In this document: positions 44,837 to 55,068 of the stretch, piece by piece | Layout: the number at the start of each line of letters is the position of its first letter | Numbering within the stretch: position 1 is the stretch's first letter | Origin: Blastocatellia bacterium | Lineage (GTDB): Bacteria; Acidobacteriota; Blastocatellia; UBA7656; JADIYM01 | NCBI GenBank assembly: GCA_021463145.1 | Contig: JAJTWZ010000015.1 | Coordinates: forward strand, 1 to 64,000 | Direction of reading: 5' to 3' | Length of the DNA: 64,000 bases | Program-made: the position numbers and the translations under genes | Notes under the pieces: model-generated | Told to the model about the DNA's origin: nothing | The model's database searches: none | What the model saw: the letters and a program-made list of their open reading frames with translations, nothing else

Positions 44837-45192
44837 GACGTGGACCTCTCGAAATTCGCGAATTCAACCGCAACGCGCGCAGCAATCTCCGTGCCCTCAT
44901 TCTTGCACGAATGTCGAGCGCCTGCCTGTCGAACAGATCGTCAGAACAACCGTCACGAACTCGTCGACGCCGATGTCCGGCAACAGCAAAGCATCTGGAT
45001 TCAATAGCTTGAGTGAATCCTGAAATGCAACTCCCGATTGGCGCGGCGCGACTGCCGTTCGGGACGATCAGCCTGTGGCTGCACCATTTCGTGTATGCCC
45101 CACCGAGAAACAGACGAATTGGAGTACTCGGAGGCGGCGAACACGTCGTGAGCTGGCGAGTCCACACTCTCGTCAGCCCCTTGCGATCGCCG
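44837..45192 (-). other. 356-bp spacer between the macroglobulin and FecR genes
   Basis: No gene is visible. GGATTCA (44997-45003) and TGAATCC (45014-45020) form a 7-bp hairpin with a 10-base loop, 170 bases after the macroglobulin stop, a possible terminator. The local AT content around 44990-45110 is higher than elsewhere and probably holds the FecR-gene promoter. Confidence 0.4.
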
Positions 45193-48100
45193 CTACTCCG
45201 CCGACCGGAACTTCGGCGGCTGCAGCACCACGTTCGACTCCGGGTTGTAGTAGTCGTACACGGACGACGGCGCCGCCATCGCGTCGATCGCGTATCGCGT
45301 CGTGAAGCGGAACGAGAACGATGTGCCGCCGGCTTTCGGCCAGAGGTAGACGACGACCCGGTCCGGCAGGACGTCGTACCGGCACACCGTCCACCCACTG
45401 TTTGCGACAGCTCGATCGAGCGACGCCCGGTCGACGTCGTTGCCCGGCGGCAGCCCAACTTCGGCGACGAGCATGCCGTAGCCCAGGCTTCCAACTCGCT
45501 CCGCCGTCACCGCGCACGTGACCTGTGCTCCAACGGGCGCGTCGAGCCGGTCGTACCCGACGGATAGCCGCAACGCAGCTTCACGCTTCTCGGCGTGATT
45601 CGGCCGCGCGGGGTCCCGGCCGGCATCCACCCACGGCACGAAGTGGCGCGCGACGATCTGCGCGAGGATTTTCGAATCGTCGGAGCCCGTCAGTTCGATC
45701 GAGTGTTCGCCGGCGCCGATGGCCGCGGAAAGATCCACTTCCACGGGTGCGGACACGACGGACGCCGCGGGCAGTCCAGCCACGGCAATCGTACGTCCAT
45801 CGACTGCGACGGAGATCGAACGCTCGGCCTTCGTGTCGGCGGATGAACCGCCGACCTGCTCGAGCAGGCAGTCGAGCACCGAAACGGTCGCCTGTGTGGA
45901 ATACCACACCCCGTAACGGTCTTTCCGCTCGAGCAGGAAGAGCGTTCCACGATCCGCGAGCGATCGCGAGTCGGCCGCCGATGCGCCAGCCGGGCTTCGC
46001 CCGGCGTGACGCGCCAGCGCACGGACGACTCGTGCCGTGGTCTCGATCCGTCCGGCCGCTCCCCAGCCGTAGAAGGGGGTGTTCGTCTCGATCGTCCAGT
46101 AGGCGGCCGCGCCCTCGGCGCGCGCCGTCGCCACAAGCCGCGCGACTGCATCGTCGGCCATGGCCGCATCGCCGATGTCCATTGCGGCAAGCGCGATCGA
46201 GGCCGTCAGGTACGGCTCGTCGATGCTCGACGCGATTGGAGCCGCGAAGGCCAGTGCGCGCCGTATCGCGTCGCGGCTCGCATCGCTCGCGAACGCCGGC
46301 ACTTGCTGGACCCTTGCCAGGATGCTTGCAACGTAACCGGTCTCCACGGCGTCGCGGACGCGATCGCCCGTTGAGTACCAGCGTGGCGCTTCCCACCGGC
46401 CGTCAGGTTTCTGTGCCTTCACGAGATAGTCGCGAAGCTGAGTAACGAAAGCCGGATCGACTTCGAAAACGCCGTCGGCATCGAGCAGGAATCGAAGCGC
46501 GTAGGCAGTGAGCGCCGTGTTCGAAGGCGAGTCGGCCCAGTACCCGATCCCTCCATCGGCGGCGCGGTAGGATTTCAGCCGCTCGTAGCCGGCGCGAAGA
46601 AACTTACGTGCGGTTGCTTCGAGTCGGGGTTCCAGCCCGTCCGGCACTTTCTCGAGCAGCAGCAGGCTTGGATAACTCGACGAGATCGTCTGTTCACCGC
46701 AGCCGTAGGGCCGCTTCATGATGCCCTCCACGCTTTCGACGACGTGGGCCATCGGGCTCGGGTATATCTTCAGCTTCGTTTGCGGCGAGCCGAGCGCGTC
46801 GTCCGGCAAGCGGATACCGAGCACTCCCGTGCGCTGGACGAAACCGGAGGACGTCATTATTCGTTCCTCGCCATCCGGATGGACGTCGACGGGCTTTTCG
46901 ATCGCATCGGACGCCCGGGTTCCAAGGCCGGTGACGCGCTGGGCTCCGTCATCGACCGAGGCCGTCGTTCGCACGTCGAAGACCTGCCGCGACGACTGGC
47001 TCGCACCGACGCGAACTTTGCGGCTCGCCGGCCCGTCGATCGCGAACCACGGCGCAGGCTCGATCGACAGATCCACGGACTGGGCCTTGTCCAGGTAGTT
47101 GCGGACGACGACGGGCAGCCCGATCCTGTCGCCTTCCGTCAGCACACGCGGCGGGTCGTGATCGATGAAGAACGGCTGGAACGCTAGCACGTCGGCCGTA
47201 CCCAGGGCGATACGGCCGTCTTGTGTCGACGCGAGCACCGAGAGCTGCCAGGTCGTTATGGAGTCGGCGAGCGGGAACTCGATTCGGGCGCGCCCGTTCC
47301 TGTCGGTCACGATCTCGGGGTTCCAGTAAACCGTTTCGGGGAAGTACTGGCGAAGTCGCGGGGTTGAACGGACCGGCGCGTCGGCGCCTTCCGGCTCGCC
47401 TGAATTCCGTCCGCGGCGCGGGTCGGGCGGAAGGTAGTGAACTTCCCGACGGGTCACCGTCGTGCTGGAACTCGACAGCTCGACCGCGTTGTCCGATGCG
47501 CCAACGACGCTGACGGCCTCGCTCGCGCCCGCTACGCTCAGTTCGAGATCGACCTGGGTAGTCGTACCGGCGCTCACGGGAACCAGTTCGACCGTCGCTG
47601 ACGTGAACCCGCTCGCTTCAACCGAGACCGTGTACCTCCCGGGCGTCAGGTTCCTGAACGCGAAGCATCCATTCGAATCGGTGAGGCCCACTGCGAGCAC
47701 GACCTGCGATCGATCGAGAAGGAGCACGGTCGCTCCGGCGATTACGGAGCCCTGCGGATCGGTCACGGTGCCGGCGATCGAGCCACCAATCCCCTGCGAG
47801 ACCGGGAACACGATCGACGCAGGAAGCGGCACGGGCGCCGGGTCCGTAGCGGACGTGGTGGACCGAACGTGCTCGAACTGCGCGAGAAGCACGTCATCCA
47901 TCGTTCCCGGATAGCGGTCGGCGCCGCGGCTGGTGAGCAGGATTTCGTCGAACTCCTCGGTGACTGGAGTCGTCGTCGTGCGAATAGCCGGGGCCGACGA
48001 GCCGAAGACCGTGGTATTCGAGAACGTCACGCGATTCCGATAGCGGCTTTTGCGGGCAAACGAGGTCTCCGGAGCGGATCCGTACGGATCGACGAGGCTG

Positions 48101-51100
48101 GCGGGATCTATCCCGGCGGCAGCAAGAGCGGAGTTCCAGGTCGACACATCGGTCGGATACGAACCGAGCCCGGCCGCGCGGTCCAGAGCCGCCTGCAGCG
48201 TTGCGGTTCGCCTGGCATAGCAGTCGATGGAGACTCGCGCGATCACGAAGTCGTCGGAGCCGCCCTGACTTTCCGGTCCGAAGCGGCCGTCGGGGCCCGC
48301 GCTCTCGAGTTCCACGAAGAATCGGCCGCCCGATGCTGAGAACCTTGGGGCGTATGGCTTCTTCCACTCGTCCATCAGAACGGACGCATCGATGCCCGCG
48401 GACGCCATAGCGGCCCGGAAGGCCGGCTCGTCGAGTACGAAGCGCCCCGGCTCCACCGTGTACTCGGCGATGGCGGCGGAGATACGGGCCTCCGCGGCCC
48501 TGAAGTACCGATCTCGCTTCTGCGTCACGAACAGATCGTCAACCGTTCCCGGTGTCGCGTCCGGTCCCGCGCTGGACACTGTCAGCACGCGGTACGGACC
48601 GTCTACTCGACTCGACACGACGAGTCGAGACCCCCACGGATCCGCCAGCGGTTCGAAATTTACGCCACCGAACTCAAGCGCCTCGGCGAGCGATTGCTCA
48701 TCGTCAGGATGTTCACGCGGTGATGAGTCGTCCACGATCAAGGCGGAATCGATGGAGCGGCGGAGCTGTTCGATGGCCGACTTGAAGACCCGTTCGAGCG
48801 GGGTCGCGTGCCGGGTTGCCACCTCGACGATGTCGAGATCCTCGTAGGCGTTACTCAGCAGAGCGGCGGCGACGATGTCGAGTTCAGGAGACACGCGGCG
48901 CGACGGATCTCTTCGATTCAGGGAAGAGAGCGTGACGTCACCGATGCGTCCGCCATCGGCCAGACCCCACCACTGCGGCACCCTGAGCCCGCCGTTTGCG
49001 TATCGACCAATACTGTCGAGTCTCGCCGTGACGGACGCGTCGACGGCTGTCACTGCGAGAACACTCTCGGCCCGCCGTCCGCTGCCGTCGCGAACGCGGA
49101 CGGCCGCCGCCAGGGATTCGCCGGGGCTGTAAGTATCGCGCTCCGGATGTATCGCGACCTCGATGTCCGGGTCATTGGGGTAAAGCACGCCGGAACTGTC
49201 TGTTCCGTTCGACGAATACCAGCCGTTGTCCCGGACGGTCGGGTCGATTGCGATCACCGAAACGCGACCGCGGTACTCGGGTCGGTACGGAAACTGGATC
49301 GCCCCGTGGCCATCCCGCAGGGTTGCCCATGCGGACTCGAGAAGTTGCCCGTCCCGTACGGTGCCGACCATCAGCGCCGATGCGGCGCTGGAAGTTCGGA
49401 CGCGGGCCTCGATCGGGTCACCCGCCGCAAGGACCGATCGGACCGCATCCACGGTCACGACGGCACTGTCGGACACGTAGGCCGACTCGGTAGTCGAGCC
49501 TTCCAACCCGGCGCCATCCGTTGCATCGACTCGGATATCGAGTCCCCTGTAGCGCGCCGACGGCTCACCGTGCAGCCGGACGTTGCGAACCGAAGCCACG
49601 CCGAATTTGCTGGTTCGCACCCTGGCGATCGGTATCCACGACAGTCTCGAGCTTCCGTCCGGCGCTACGATGCGCGGACCGGCTTCGCTGACCGTCACGT
49701 CGCACCCAACGACCGTGCCGTCGGCTCGCGTAGTGATGACGAAGAACGAGGTCGACTCGCCGGCCCTCACCTCTCGCAAGCCGGTGACGGCGACGTGAAT
49801 CGGCGCACGTGTAGTGCGAACGTCGAATCGCCGCTCCTCGGTGCGGTTCGTGCTCGGGTCGGTCACGGATGCGACGAAGGACGCATCGCGATAGTCGTTC
49901 CAGCGCTCGCGGGTCAGCGCATCCATCGCTTCCGTGAGATCGAGCGCGGATTCAAATGCGCCGTCGAGCCCGCAGGTGCCTTCGGCGAGGACGGGACCCT
50001 CGTCGTCATCGTCCGCGTTAGTTCGACGATTCCACGAGTCTTCGTCGAAGGCGCGGATTCGAACGCGACCGCCCGGGACCGGTTTGCCGAACAGGTAGTT
50101 GGCCGACACGGTGACGCGCGCGTGTTCGCCAGGAAGGTAGTACGGCCTGTCCGTGGCAGCGCTGACCGTAAACGTCGGCAGATCGTAGCGGCTGACTATC
50201 ACGGTGCTTCGTGCGCTGTCGTCGCTACCGGCCTCGCGCTCGACGGTTGCCTCGATCTCGTAATCGCCGAGCGGAGCGTCGTCGGCGAGAGGAATGTCGG
50301 CAGAGGCAACGCCGAAGCGGGACGTAGTCAGCGTTCGCGCGAAAACGGTCTCTCCGGACTCGTCCTTGACCTTGAAACGGACATCTGTCTTCGCTGCGGG
50401 GCGACGGTCGCGTCCGACTGCGAGAACGCGCGCGTGCAGGGTCTGGCCGGGCTGATAGATGCTCTTGTCGGTCGAGATGAGCAGCGCCAGGTCGCCCGAA
50501 TGTATTTCGAGATGGGCCGACGCCTCGGACCTCAGTGCTCCCTGACGAGCGGACACCTCGACCGATCCGCCGTCGAGTCCCGCAACGTCCGGCACCGAAA
50601 AATGAACGCGCGCCGTGCCGTGACGATCCGTTCGGACCACTCGTTCAAACGTCGCATCCTGGTCGGCATCGAGGTTCAACGCCACACGTACGGATGCTCC
50701 ACGGACCGGCTTCGACGTCGCGATGCTCGACGCAAAGACGTGCACGGTATGTGTCTTTCCCGGAAGCACGGATTCTTCCGTCAGCAACGAGACCTTGAAT
50801 GACTCGGTGACGATCCGCGAGAGCGCGACGATGCCTTCCGTCATCTCGCCGGTTGCGCCGGATGCGCGGATCTCGTACGTCACGCGAGTCGATTCGACGG
50901 TTTCCACGGTCCAGCCGGACGTTATCTTCGTTCCGTCGACTTCGACGGATGCGAGCGCATAGCGGCCCGTTGTTACGATCGCGGCTTCGCCCTCCGCCAG
51001 GGTGAGGCCGGACGGATCGACGAGGCGCACGTGCAGACGTACCGGGGTCCGGGTGTCCGCTCGGCTGCGGACGGTGAGTCGGATCGCCGCTCCATTCGTA

Positions 51101-51219
51101 CGGAGTTCGGCTGTGGATGCCGCGATGTCGACGTCGAATCCGGCCGGCGCGTTCGCTCGCACCAGGACAGACCCCGACGAGGCCATGCAGCAGAGCAGGG
51201 CAAGAGCTCTGAGTCGCAT
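45193..51219 (-). CDS. Giant alpha-2-macroglobulin with thioester, regulatory insert and pseudopilin-like modules (2008 aa)
   Basis: Alpha-2-macroglobulins trap proteases through a bait region and a reactive thioester. A signal peptide (MRLRALALLCCMASSGSVLVRA) is followed by MG domains, including YQPGQTLHARVLAVG. The thioester motif GCGEQTI is near residue 1506, and the alpha/alpha helical domain and receptor-binding-type C-terminus follow. Between about 850 and 1120 stand three modules with DPWG/DPYG and (A/R)GPDG...GT-DD(L/V), like GspG pseudopilin C-termini. A carboxypeptidase-regulatory domain (AGTVTDPQGSVIAGATV) lies at about 1145-1215. ATG at 51219 is preceded by GGGAGA; the open frame to 51360 is rejected. 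No penicillin-binding protein gene accompanies it. Confidence 0.9.
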   Translation of the reverse strand: MRLRALALLCCMASSGSVLVRANAPAGFDVDIAASTAELRTNGAAIRLTVRSRADTRTPVRLHVRLVDPSGLTLAEGEAAIVTTGRYALASVEVDGTKITSGWTVETVESTRVTYEIRASGATGEMTEGIVALSRIVTESFKVSLLTEESVLPGKTHTVHVFASSIATSKPVRGASVRVALNLDADQDATFERVVRTDRHGTARVHFSVPDVAGLDGGSVEVSARQGALRSEASAHLEIHSGDLALLISTDKSIYQPGQTLHARVLAVGRDRRPAAKTDVRFKVKDESGETVFARTLTTSRFGVASADIPLADDAPLGDYEIEATVEREAGSDDSARSTVIVSRYDLPTFTVSAATDRPYYLPGEHARVTVSANYLFGKPVPGGRVRIRAFDEDSWNRRTNADDDDEGPVLAEGTCGLDGAFESALDLTEAMDALTRERWNDYRDASFVASVTDPSTNRTEERRFDVRTTRAPIHVAVTGLREVRAGESTSFFVITTRADGTVVGCDVTVSEAGPRIVAPDGSSRLSWIPIARVRTSKFGVASVRNVRLHGEPSARYRGLDIRVDATDGAGLEGSTTESAYVSDSAVVTVDAVRSVLAAGDPIEARVRTSSAASALMVGTVRDGQLLESAWATLRDGHGAIQFPYRPEYRGRVSVIAIDPTVRDNGWYSSNGTDSSGVLYPNDPDIEVAIHPERDTYSPGESLAAAVRVRDGSGRRAESVLAVTAVDASVTARLDSIGRYANGGLRVPQWWGLADGGRIGDVTLSSLNRRDPSRRVSPELDIVAAALLSNAYEDLDIVEVATRHATPLERVFKSAIEQLRRSIDSALIVDDSSPREHPDDEQSLAEALEFGGVNFEPLADPWGSRLVVSSRVDGPYRVLTVSSAGPDATPGTVDDLFVTQKRDRYFRAAEARISAAIAEYTVEPGRFVLDEPAFRAAMASAGIDASVLMDEWKKPYAPRFSASGGRFFVELESAGPDGRFGPESQGGSDDFVIARVSIDCYARRTATLQAALDRAAGLGSYPTDVSTWNSALAAAGIDPASLVDPYGSAPETSFARKSRYRNRVTFSNTTVFGSSAPAIRTTTTPVTEEFDEILLTSRGADRYPGTMDDVLLAQFEHVRSTTSATDPAPVPLPASIVFPVSQGIGGSIAGTVTDPQGSVIAGATVLLLDRSQVVLAVGLTDSNGCFAFRNLTPGRYTVSVEASGFTSATVELVPVSAGTTTQVDLELSVAGASEAVSVVGASDNAVELSSSSTTVTRREVHYLPPDPRRGRNSGEPEGADAPVRSTPRLRQYFPETVYWNPEIVTDRNGRARIEFPLADSITTWQLSVLASTQDGRIALGTADVLAFQPFFIDHDPPRVLTEGDRIGLPVVVRNYLDKAQSVDLSIEPAPWFAIDGPASRKVRVGASQSSRQVFDVRTTASVDDGAQRVTGLGTRASDAIEKPVDVHPDGEERIMTSSGFVQRTGVLGIRLPDDALGSPQTKLKIYPSPMAHVVESVEGIMKRPYGCGEQTISSSYPSLLLLEKVPDGLEPRLEATARKFLRAGYERLKSYRAADGGIGYWADSPSNTALTAYALRFLLDADGVFEVDPAFVTQLRDYLVKAQKPDGRWEAPRWYSTGDRVRDAVETGYVASILARVQQVPAFASDASRDAIRRALAFAAPIASSIDEPYLTASIALAAMDIGDAAMADDAVARLVATARAEGAAAYWTIETNTPFYGWGAAGRIETTARVVRALARHAGRSPAGASAADSRSLADRGTLFLLERKDRYGVWYSTQATVSVLDCLLEQVGGSSADTKAERSISVAVDGRTIAVAGLPAASVVSAPVEVDLSAAIGAGEHSIELTGSDDSKILAQIVARHFVPWVDAGRDPARPNHAEKREAALRLSVGYDRLDAPVGAQVTCAVTAERVGSLGYGMLVAEVGLPPGNDVDRASLDRAVANSGWTVCRYDVLPDRVVVYLWPKAGGTSFSFRFTTRYAIDAMAAPSSVYDYYNPESNVVLQPPKFRSAE

Positions 51220-51387
51220 CGGCGTGTCTCCCGTCGTCGTGCAGGGGTGTCGATTCGCCGACGGTAACGGCTGACGAGCGTGGATTCTTACGAGAGTCCG
51301 GCAATACGGTTCGGCACCGCGAGCTCGCGGGCCGTGCAATCGGCGCGGCTGGCCTCGCACCCGTCCACTGCTACTCGCGCTCCGGCG

Positions 51388-53055
51388 TTACTTCCGCCTG
51401 AAGAGCTTCGAGAAAACGTTGCCCGACGAATCGTCCTTCGCACCCTTCTTCTTCGGCGACTCGACGCCCATCTCGACGAGCGCCGCTTCGGCGGCGCGAT
51501 TGATCGGATCGATCGCGAGCACGTGCCGGAACTGCGACTCCGCGCGCTTCTGCAGGCCGAGATCACGGTAGATCTGCCCAAGCCTCAGGAAAATCTGTGC
51601 GTTGGTCGGTTCGAACCGCGTCGCCTCGAGCAGATGCTTTTCCGCTTCCTTCGACCAGCGTGGATTGGTGGCCAGAGCGGCGCCGAGTTGGTAATGGTAC
51701 GTTCCGCGCGATGGCGCGAGCCGCACCGCCTCGCGCAGCAACGCGATCGCGCCCATCAGGTCGCGCGAATCGAGGCGCTTCATGGCCTCGTTGTAGTGCT
51801 GCTCGGCGAGTTTCTCGGGGTTTGCCTGCTCTCCGAGGGTTCCGGTCGTCCTGGACCTGGGCGTCATGGGGGCCTGCCCCTGGGCTGCCGTTCCGCCCGC
51901 CGCCACAGGCGGAGGTTCCGGCGCGGTTGGCGAAGTCGACTGCGCTGTTGCGGGACGAGCCGGAGTGCCGCCGGCGCCTGCCGGCGTGGAGGGCAGCGGC
52001 TGGACGATCGGCTTCGGCGGAACGATCGGCGACGGAGTAGCGGCGCCAGCTCCGATCCTCCGGTCGTAGTCCGCGCGCAGCTTCTCGTCCTTCAGCGTGT
52101 CGTAGGCCTTCGACACGTGCGAGAAGATCGCCTCGAGCTTGTCGCGGATCTCCTGGTCGTTGGTGTGCTGGTAACGGTCCGGGTGGAACTTCTTCGCAAG
52201 CGCGTAATAGGAACGCTTCACCTCGGCTGGCTCGGCTCGCCGGGTGATCTGCAGAACGTCGTAATACTCGGCGCCGACGAACGACCCGAGAACGCGGTCG
52301 AGGTCGTCGCGGATCTCTTCGACTGACTGGATCGGCGCGTCAGCGAGCGGCCCCGAGTTTCCAGCACTTTCGGCGCCGTCGACGGCGATCAATCCGGCCG
52401 CGAACAGCGCATAGATGGTCGGAATACTCTGTTCTTCGGAAAGACCGCTGACGGTATGGATTTCGTCAACGGTCTTTGGCGACGAAATGCGCGACAGGAG
52501 GAAGCCATCGAGCGGCGACATCTCGGCAACCTTCGCGCCAGTAGGAACGTAGAGGGTATTCGGATCCCCGAGCACTCGTCTCGCCGTTTCCGGCGACACG
52601 TTCCGCGCCGTATCCAGAAGCCATTGGTCCAACGGCGCATCGATCGTCACGTCGTGGTTCACGCGCTGCGAGAAGTCGAGCGTGTATTCCCCCTCGAACA
52701 TGAGCATCGTGTTCTGGACTATGCGGCAAATCTGGTCATAGATCGCGGCGTCGATAGTTGCAACATCCGAGAGGCCGAGCTCGACGACCTTCGGGCCGAA
52801 CTCGGCTTCCTTCGTGATCTGGGACTTGACGGACTTCGCCTGGTCGGGCGTCAACTTCCGGCTGCGAACGAGCAGCACGTCGAGCTGGTCGCCCGGGACG
52901 TTGCTGATGCCAAACACTGGCCGTCCTTCCTCGAAGACGACGATACGTATATGCCGGTCGGCCTGCACCCGCAGAATTCCGCTACGGCTCGACCTGCCCA
53001 TCTCGCGGAAGATCTCGGTGACTGGCTTTTCACTGATGTTGCCCTTGTCGGCCAT
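51388..53055 (-). CDS. PATAN (DUF4388)-DnaJ-TPR signalling protein (555 aa)
   Basis: The N-terminus resembles a DUF4388/PATAN domain (PVTEIFREMGRSSRSGILRVQ...RIVVFEEGRPVFGISN), found in bacterial signalling proteins linked to surface behaviour. A winged-helix-like middle region follows (about 150-225). A J domain with the HPD motif (YYALAKKFHPDRYQ) lies at about 270-335, then a proline-rich linker, and TPR helices at about 435-530 (AEQHYNEAMKRLDSRDLMGAIALLREAVRLAPS). The J domain should stimulate a DnaK-type chaperone. It is divergent from the HD-GYP gene, 150 bases away, and upstream of the macroglobulin gene on the same strand. Confidence 0.87.
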   Translation of the reverse strand: MADKGNISEKPVTEIFREMGRSSRSGILRVQADRHIRIVVFEEGRPVFGISNVPGDQLDVLLVRSRKLTPDQAKSVKSQITKEAEFGPKVVELGLSDVATIDAAIYDQICRIVQNTMLMFEGEYTLDFSQRVNHDVTIDAPLDQWLLDTARNVSPETARRVLGDPNTLYVPTGAKVAEMSPLDGFLLSRISSPKTVDEIHTVSGLSEEQSIPTIYALFAAGLIAVDGAESAGNSGPLADAPIQSVEEIRDDLDRVLGSFVGAEYYDVLQITRRAEPAEVKRSYYALAKKFHPDRYQHTNDQEIRDKLEAIFSHVSKAYDTLKDEKLRADYDRRIGAGAATPSPIVPPKPIVQPLPSTPAGAGGTPARPATAQSTSPTAPEPPPVAAGGTAAQGQAPMTPRSRTTGTLGEQANPEKLAEQHYNEAMKRLDSRDLMGAIALLREAVRLAPSRGTYHYQLGAALATNPRWSKEAEKHLLEATRFEPTNAQIFLRLGQIYRDLGLQKRAESQFRHVLAIDPINRAAEAALVEMGVESPKKKGAKDDSSGNVFSKLFRRK

Positions 53056-53156
53056 GCAATTCGCCTCGACTCCGTAGGGGCGACAACGTTACCGGCACGA
53101 TTCGAGGCAAGTCAAACCAGAGGCCGGGATCGCGACGGCGCGCCGTTCGCAGTCTG

Positions 53157-53165
53157 TGCTACGCT
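53157..53165 (+). promoter_or_regulatory. Extended -10-like element for the HD-GYP gene
   Basis: TGCTACGCT (TG-n-TACGCT) ends 40 bases before the proposed TTG start. It matches the motif seen before the GAF/PAS and DUF6335-like genes. Confidence 0.35.
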
Positions 53166-53205
53166 GCTCGAGACCGATGGACTTTCGCACCAGGGGGACA
53201 AACCC

Positions 53206-54963
53206 TTGCGGCGCATCCTTGCCCACTCTCGCATCCTTTATTCGCTGCTCGCCGTCATGCTCGCAATGGCGCTCCTGCCTCTTGCGATCGTGAGCTGGCG
53301 ACTGATCTCGATAAACCGGACTAGCCTGCTTGCGGCGCAGCGCTCGGTGCAGATCGACGAAGCGAAGGGCAACGCCCTGGCGGTCGAGGCCTTCGTGGAC
53401 GGCTACGCGAGGCAGACAGCGGCAGTCGCGCGCGCTCTCGAACTCTCGGGCGGGCTTCGGGTGGACGTTGACCTTGCTGCGCGGCTCGGTGAGTTGCTCC
53501 GTGACGACTCGAATCTCGTTGCAATTGCGGTAGTCGAACCTGGCGGGCCGCCGGTCGTGGCGCGCGGGACCGCGCAGTTGCCCGAATCGGAACTTGCGAA
53601 ACTTGTCGCCGAAGGATCGTCGGGCGCATCCGCCGGAGGATCGTACGTCGGGCAGCCGCAACGTGCAGGCGATGCGGGTGTGCCGCTGATTGCGATGTCG
53701 CACCCGATTCCGATCGAAGGTGGGCGCGCGGGAGCCGTCGTATCGATCGTCGACATGACTGCGGCGTTCCCGTTCCTGAACGCTGTCCCCCGTCGAGACC
53801 ACGGAGGCGAAGCTGTGGCGCCGAATCCGTCGGGCTCGTTCGTCGTCGACGATCACGGGACGGTACTGGCTTCGTCGCGCGCGGGAGCGCCGGCCGCAGA
53901 CGGCGTCTCTGCCCTCGTCGACGACTGGCTCGCGCATCCGGACGAATCCGGGGGGCTGACGCGCGAGTTCGGCGCAACGGTCGATGGTCAAAGCGCCCGG
54001 TTGCTCGGGTCGGTCGCCACGGCGGAGTTGGGGGGCGGGCGCCGCATCGGCATTGGATCCGTGGTGAGCCGGGACGTTGCAATGGCGCACGCGAACCGCA
54101 TGACTGCACAGACGGTCTGGGCGGGCCTCGTAGTCGCGTTCGTGACGGCGTTGATCGCAATCCTGTTCGCGGGCTACATCGCGAATCCAATCAAGGAACT
54201 GGCAACGGGCGCGCGCGCGATGGCCGACGGCGACTTCTCGCGCCGGATCCATGTGTGGTCGAACAACGAGACCGGCCAACTCGCCGAAGACTTCAATCGA
54301 ATGGCCGAACGACTGAATTCGACGGTCGAAGAGATGCGCGACGCGGCGGTCCGCAACCACGAGCTGTTCATCGGAACGGTCCGTGGTCTTGCGGCGGCAA
54401 TAGACGGCAAGGATCCTTACACTCGCGGCCATTCCGAGCGGGTCGCCGAGTTTTCGTCCGCGATGGCAATCGAGCTTGGTTTGCCCGAGGACGAGGTCGA
54501 GAAGATAAGGATCAGCGGGCTTATGCACGACGTCGGCAAGCTCGCGATCGAGGACAAGATCCTTCGCAAGCCTGCGGCGCTCACCGACGAGGAATTCGAG
54601 ATCATGCGGGAGCATCCGGAGCGCGGTGCGCGGATCATGTCCGAGATTCCACACATGCGCGAATACATTCCCGGAATGCGGTTCCATCACGAAATGATGA
54701 ACGGAAAGGGCTATCCACTCGGTCTCGAGGGCGACCAGATTCCGCTCATGGCAAAGATCGTGAGCGTGGCGGATTCATTCGACGCCATGACGACGAACCG
54801 TCCCTACCAGAAGCAAATGCCCATCGACCTCGTGTTCGAGAAGATCCGCGAAATGGCGGGGATTCGATATGACCCGGACGTGGTCGAGGCTCTCGTTCGC
54901 GCCTACGACAACGGGCGTATCAGATTGCGGATGAAGAAATCGGGAGCAGGGCTATCGCAATGA
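53206..54963 (+). CDS. Membrane HD-GYP cyclic-di-GMP phosphodiesterase with extracytoplasmic sensor and HAMP
   Basis: The 585-residue protein has a membrane helix (about 10-32), a periplasmic dCache-like sensor domain (about 35-295), a second helix (about 302-325), a HAMP domain (PIKELATGARAMADGDFSRRI) and an HD-GYP domain. The latter keeps GHSERVAEFS, LMHDVGKLAI, HPERGARI and HHEMMNGKGYP, so it should hydrolyse cyclic di-GMP. The start is inferred: a TTG at 53206 lies after CAGGGGGA, and the nearest in-frame ATG (53257) is inside the first helix. The frame is open far upstream but antisense to the PATAN gene. The divergent PATAN gene may be its partner. Confidence 0.9.
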   Translation: MRRILAHSRILYSLLAVMLAMALLPLAIVSWRLISINRTSLLAAQRSVQIDEAKGNALAVEAFVDGYARQTAAVARALELSGGLRVDVDLAARLGELLRDDSNLVAIAVVEPGGPPVVARGTAQLPESELAKLVAEGSSGASAGGSYVGQPQRAGDAGVPLIAMSHPIPIEGGRAGAVVSIVDMTAAFPFLNAVPRRDHGGEAVAPNPSGSFVVDDHGTVLASSRAGAPAADGVSALVDDWLAHPDESGGLTREFGATVDGQSARLLGSVATAELGGGRRIGIGSVVSRDVAMAHANRMTAQTVWAGLVVAFVTALIAILFAGYIANPIKELATGARAMADGDFSRRIHVWSNNETGQLAEDFNRMAERLNSTVEEMRDAAVRNHELFIGTVRGLAAAIDGKDPYTRGHSERVAEFSSAMAIELGLPEDEVEKIRISGLMHDVGKLAIEDKILRKPAALTDEEFEIMREHPERGARIMSEIPHMREYIPGMRFHHEMMNGKGYPLGLEGDQIPLMAKIVSVADSFDAMTTNRPYQKQMPIDLVFEKIREMAGIRYDPDVVEALVRAYDNGRIRLRMKKSGAGLSQ

Positions 54964-55068
54964 CGGTTGCAAGGCCTTCGTTCCGGTGTCGTTGATTTGT
55001 CCTGAGCCGGGATGCACAATCCCTTGAAGCTGCATTCAGTCCAACCCTGACCAAAGGAGCCTTCCCGA

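Noticed and set aside
48808-50802. 664-residue open frame on the plus strand
   Set aside because: It is wholly antisense to the macroglobulin gene, has no recognisable motifs, and has the His/Arg/Asp-rich look of a shadow frame in GC-rich DNA.
52456-53205. 250-codon N-terminal extension of the HD-GYP protein
   Set aside because: It is antisense to the PATAN-DnaJ gene; similarity and the first membrane helix begin near 53206.
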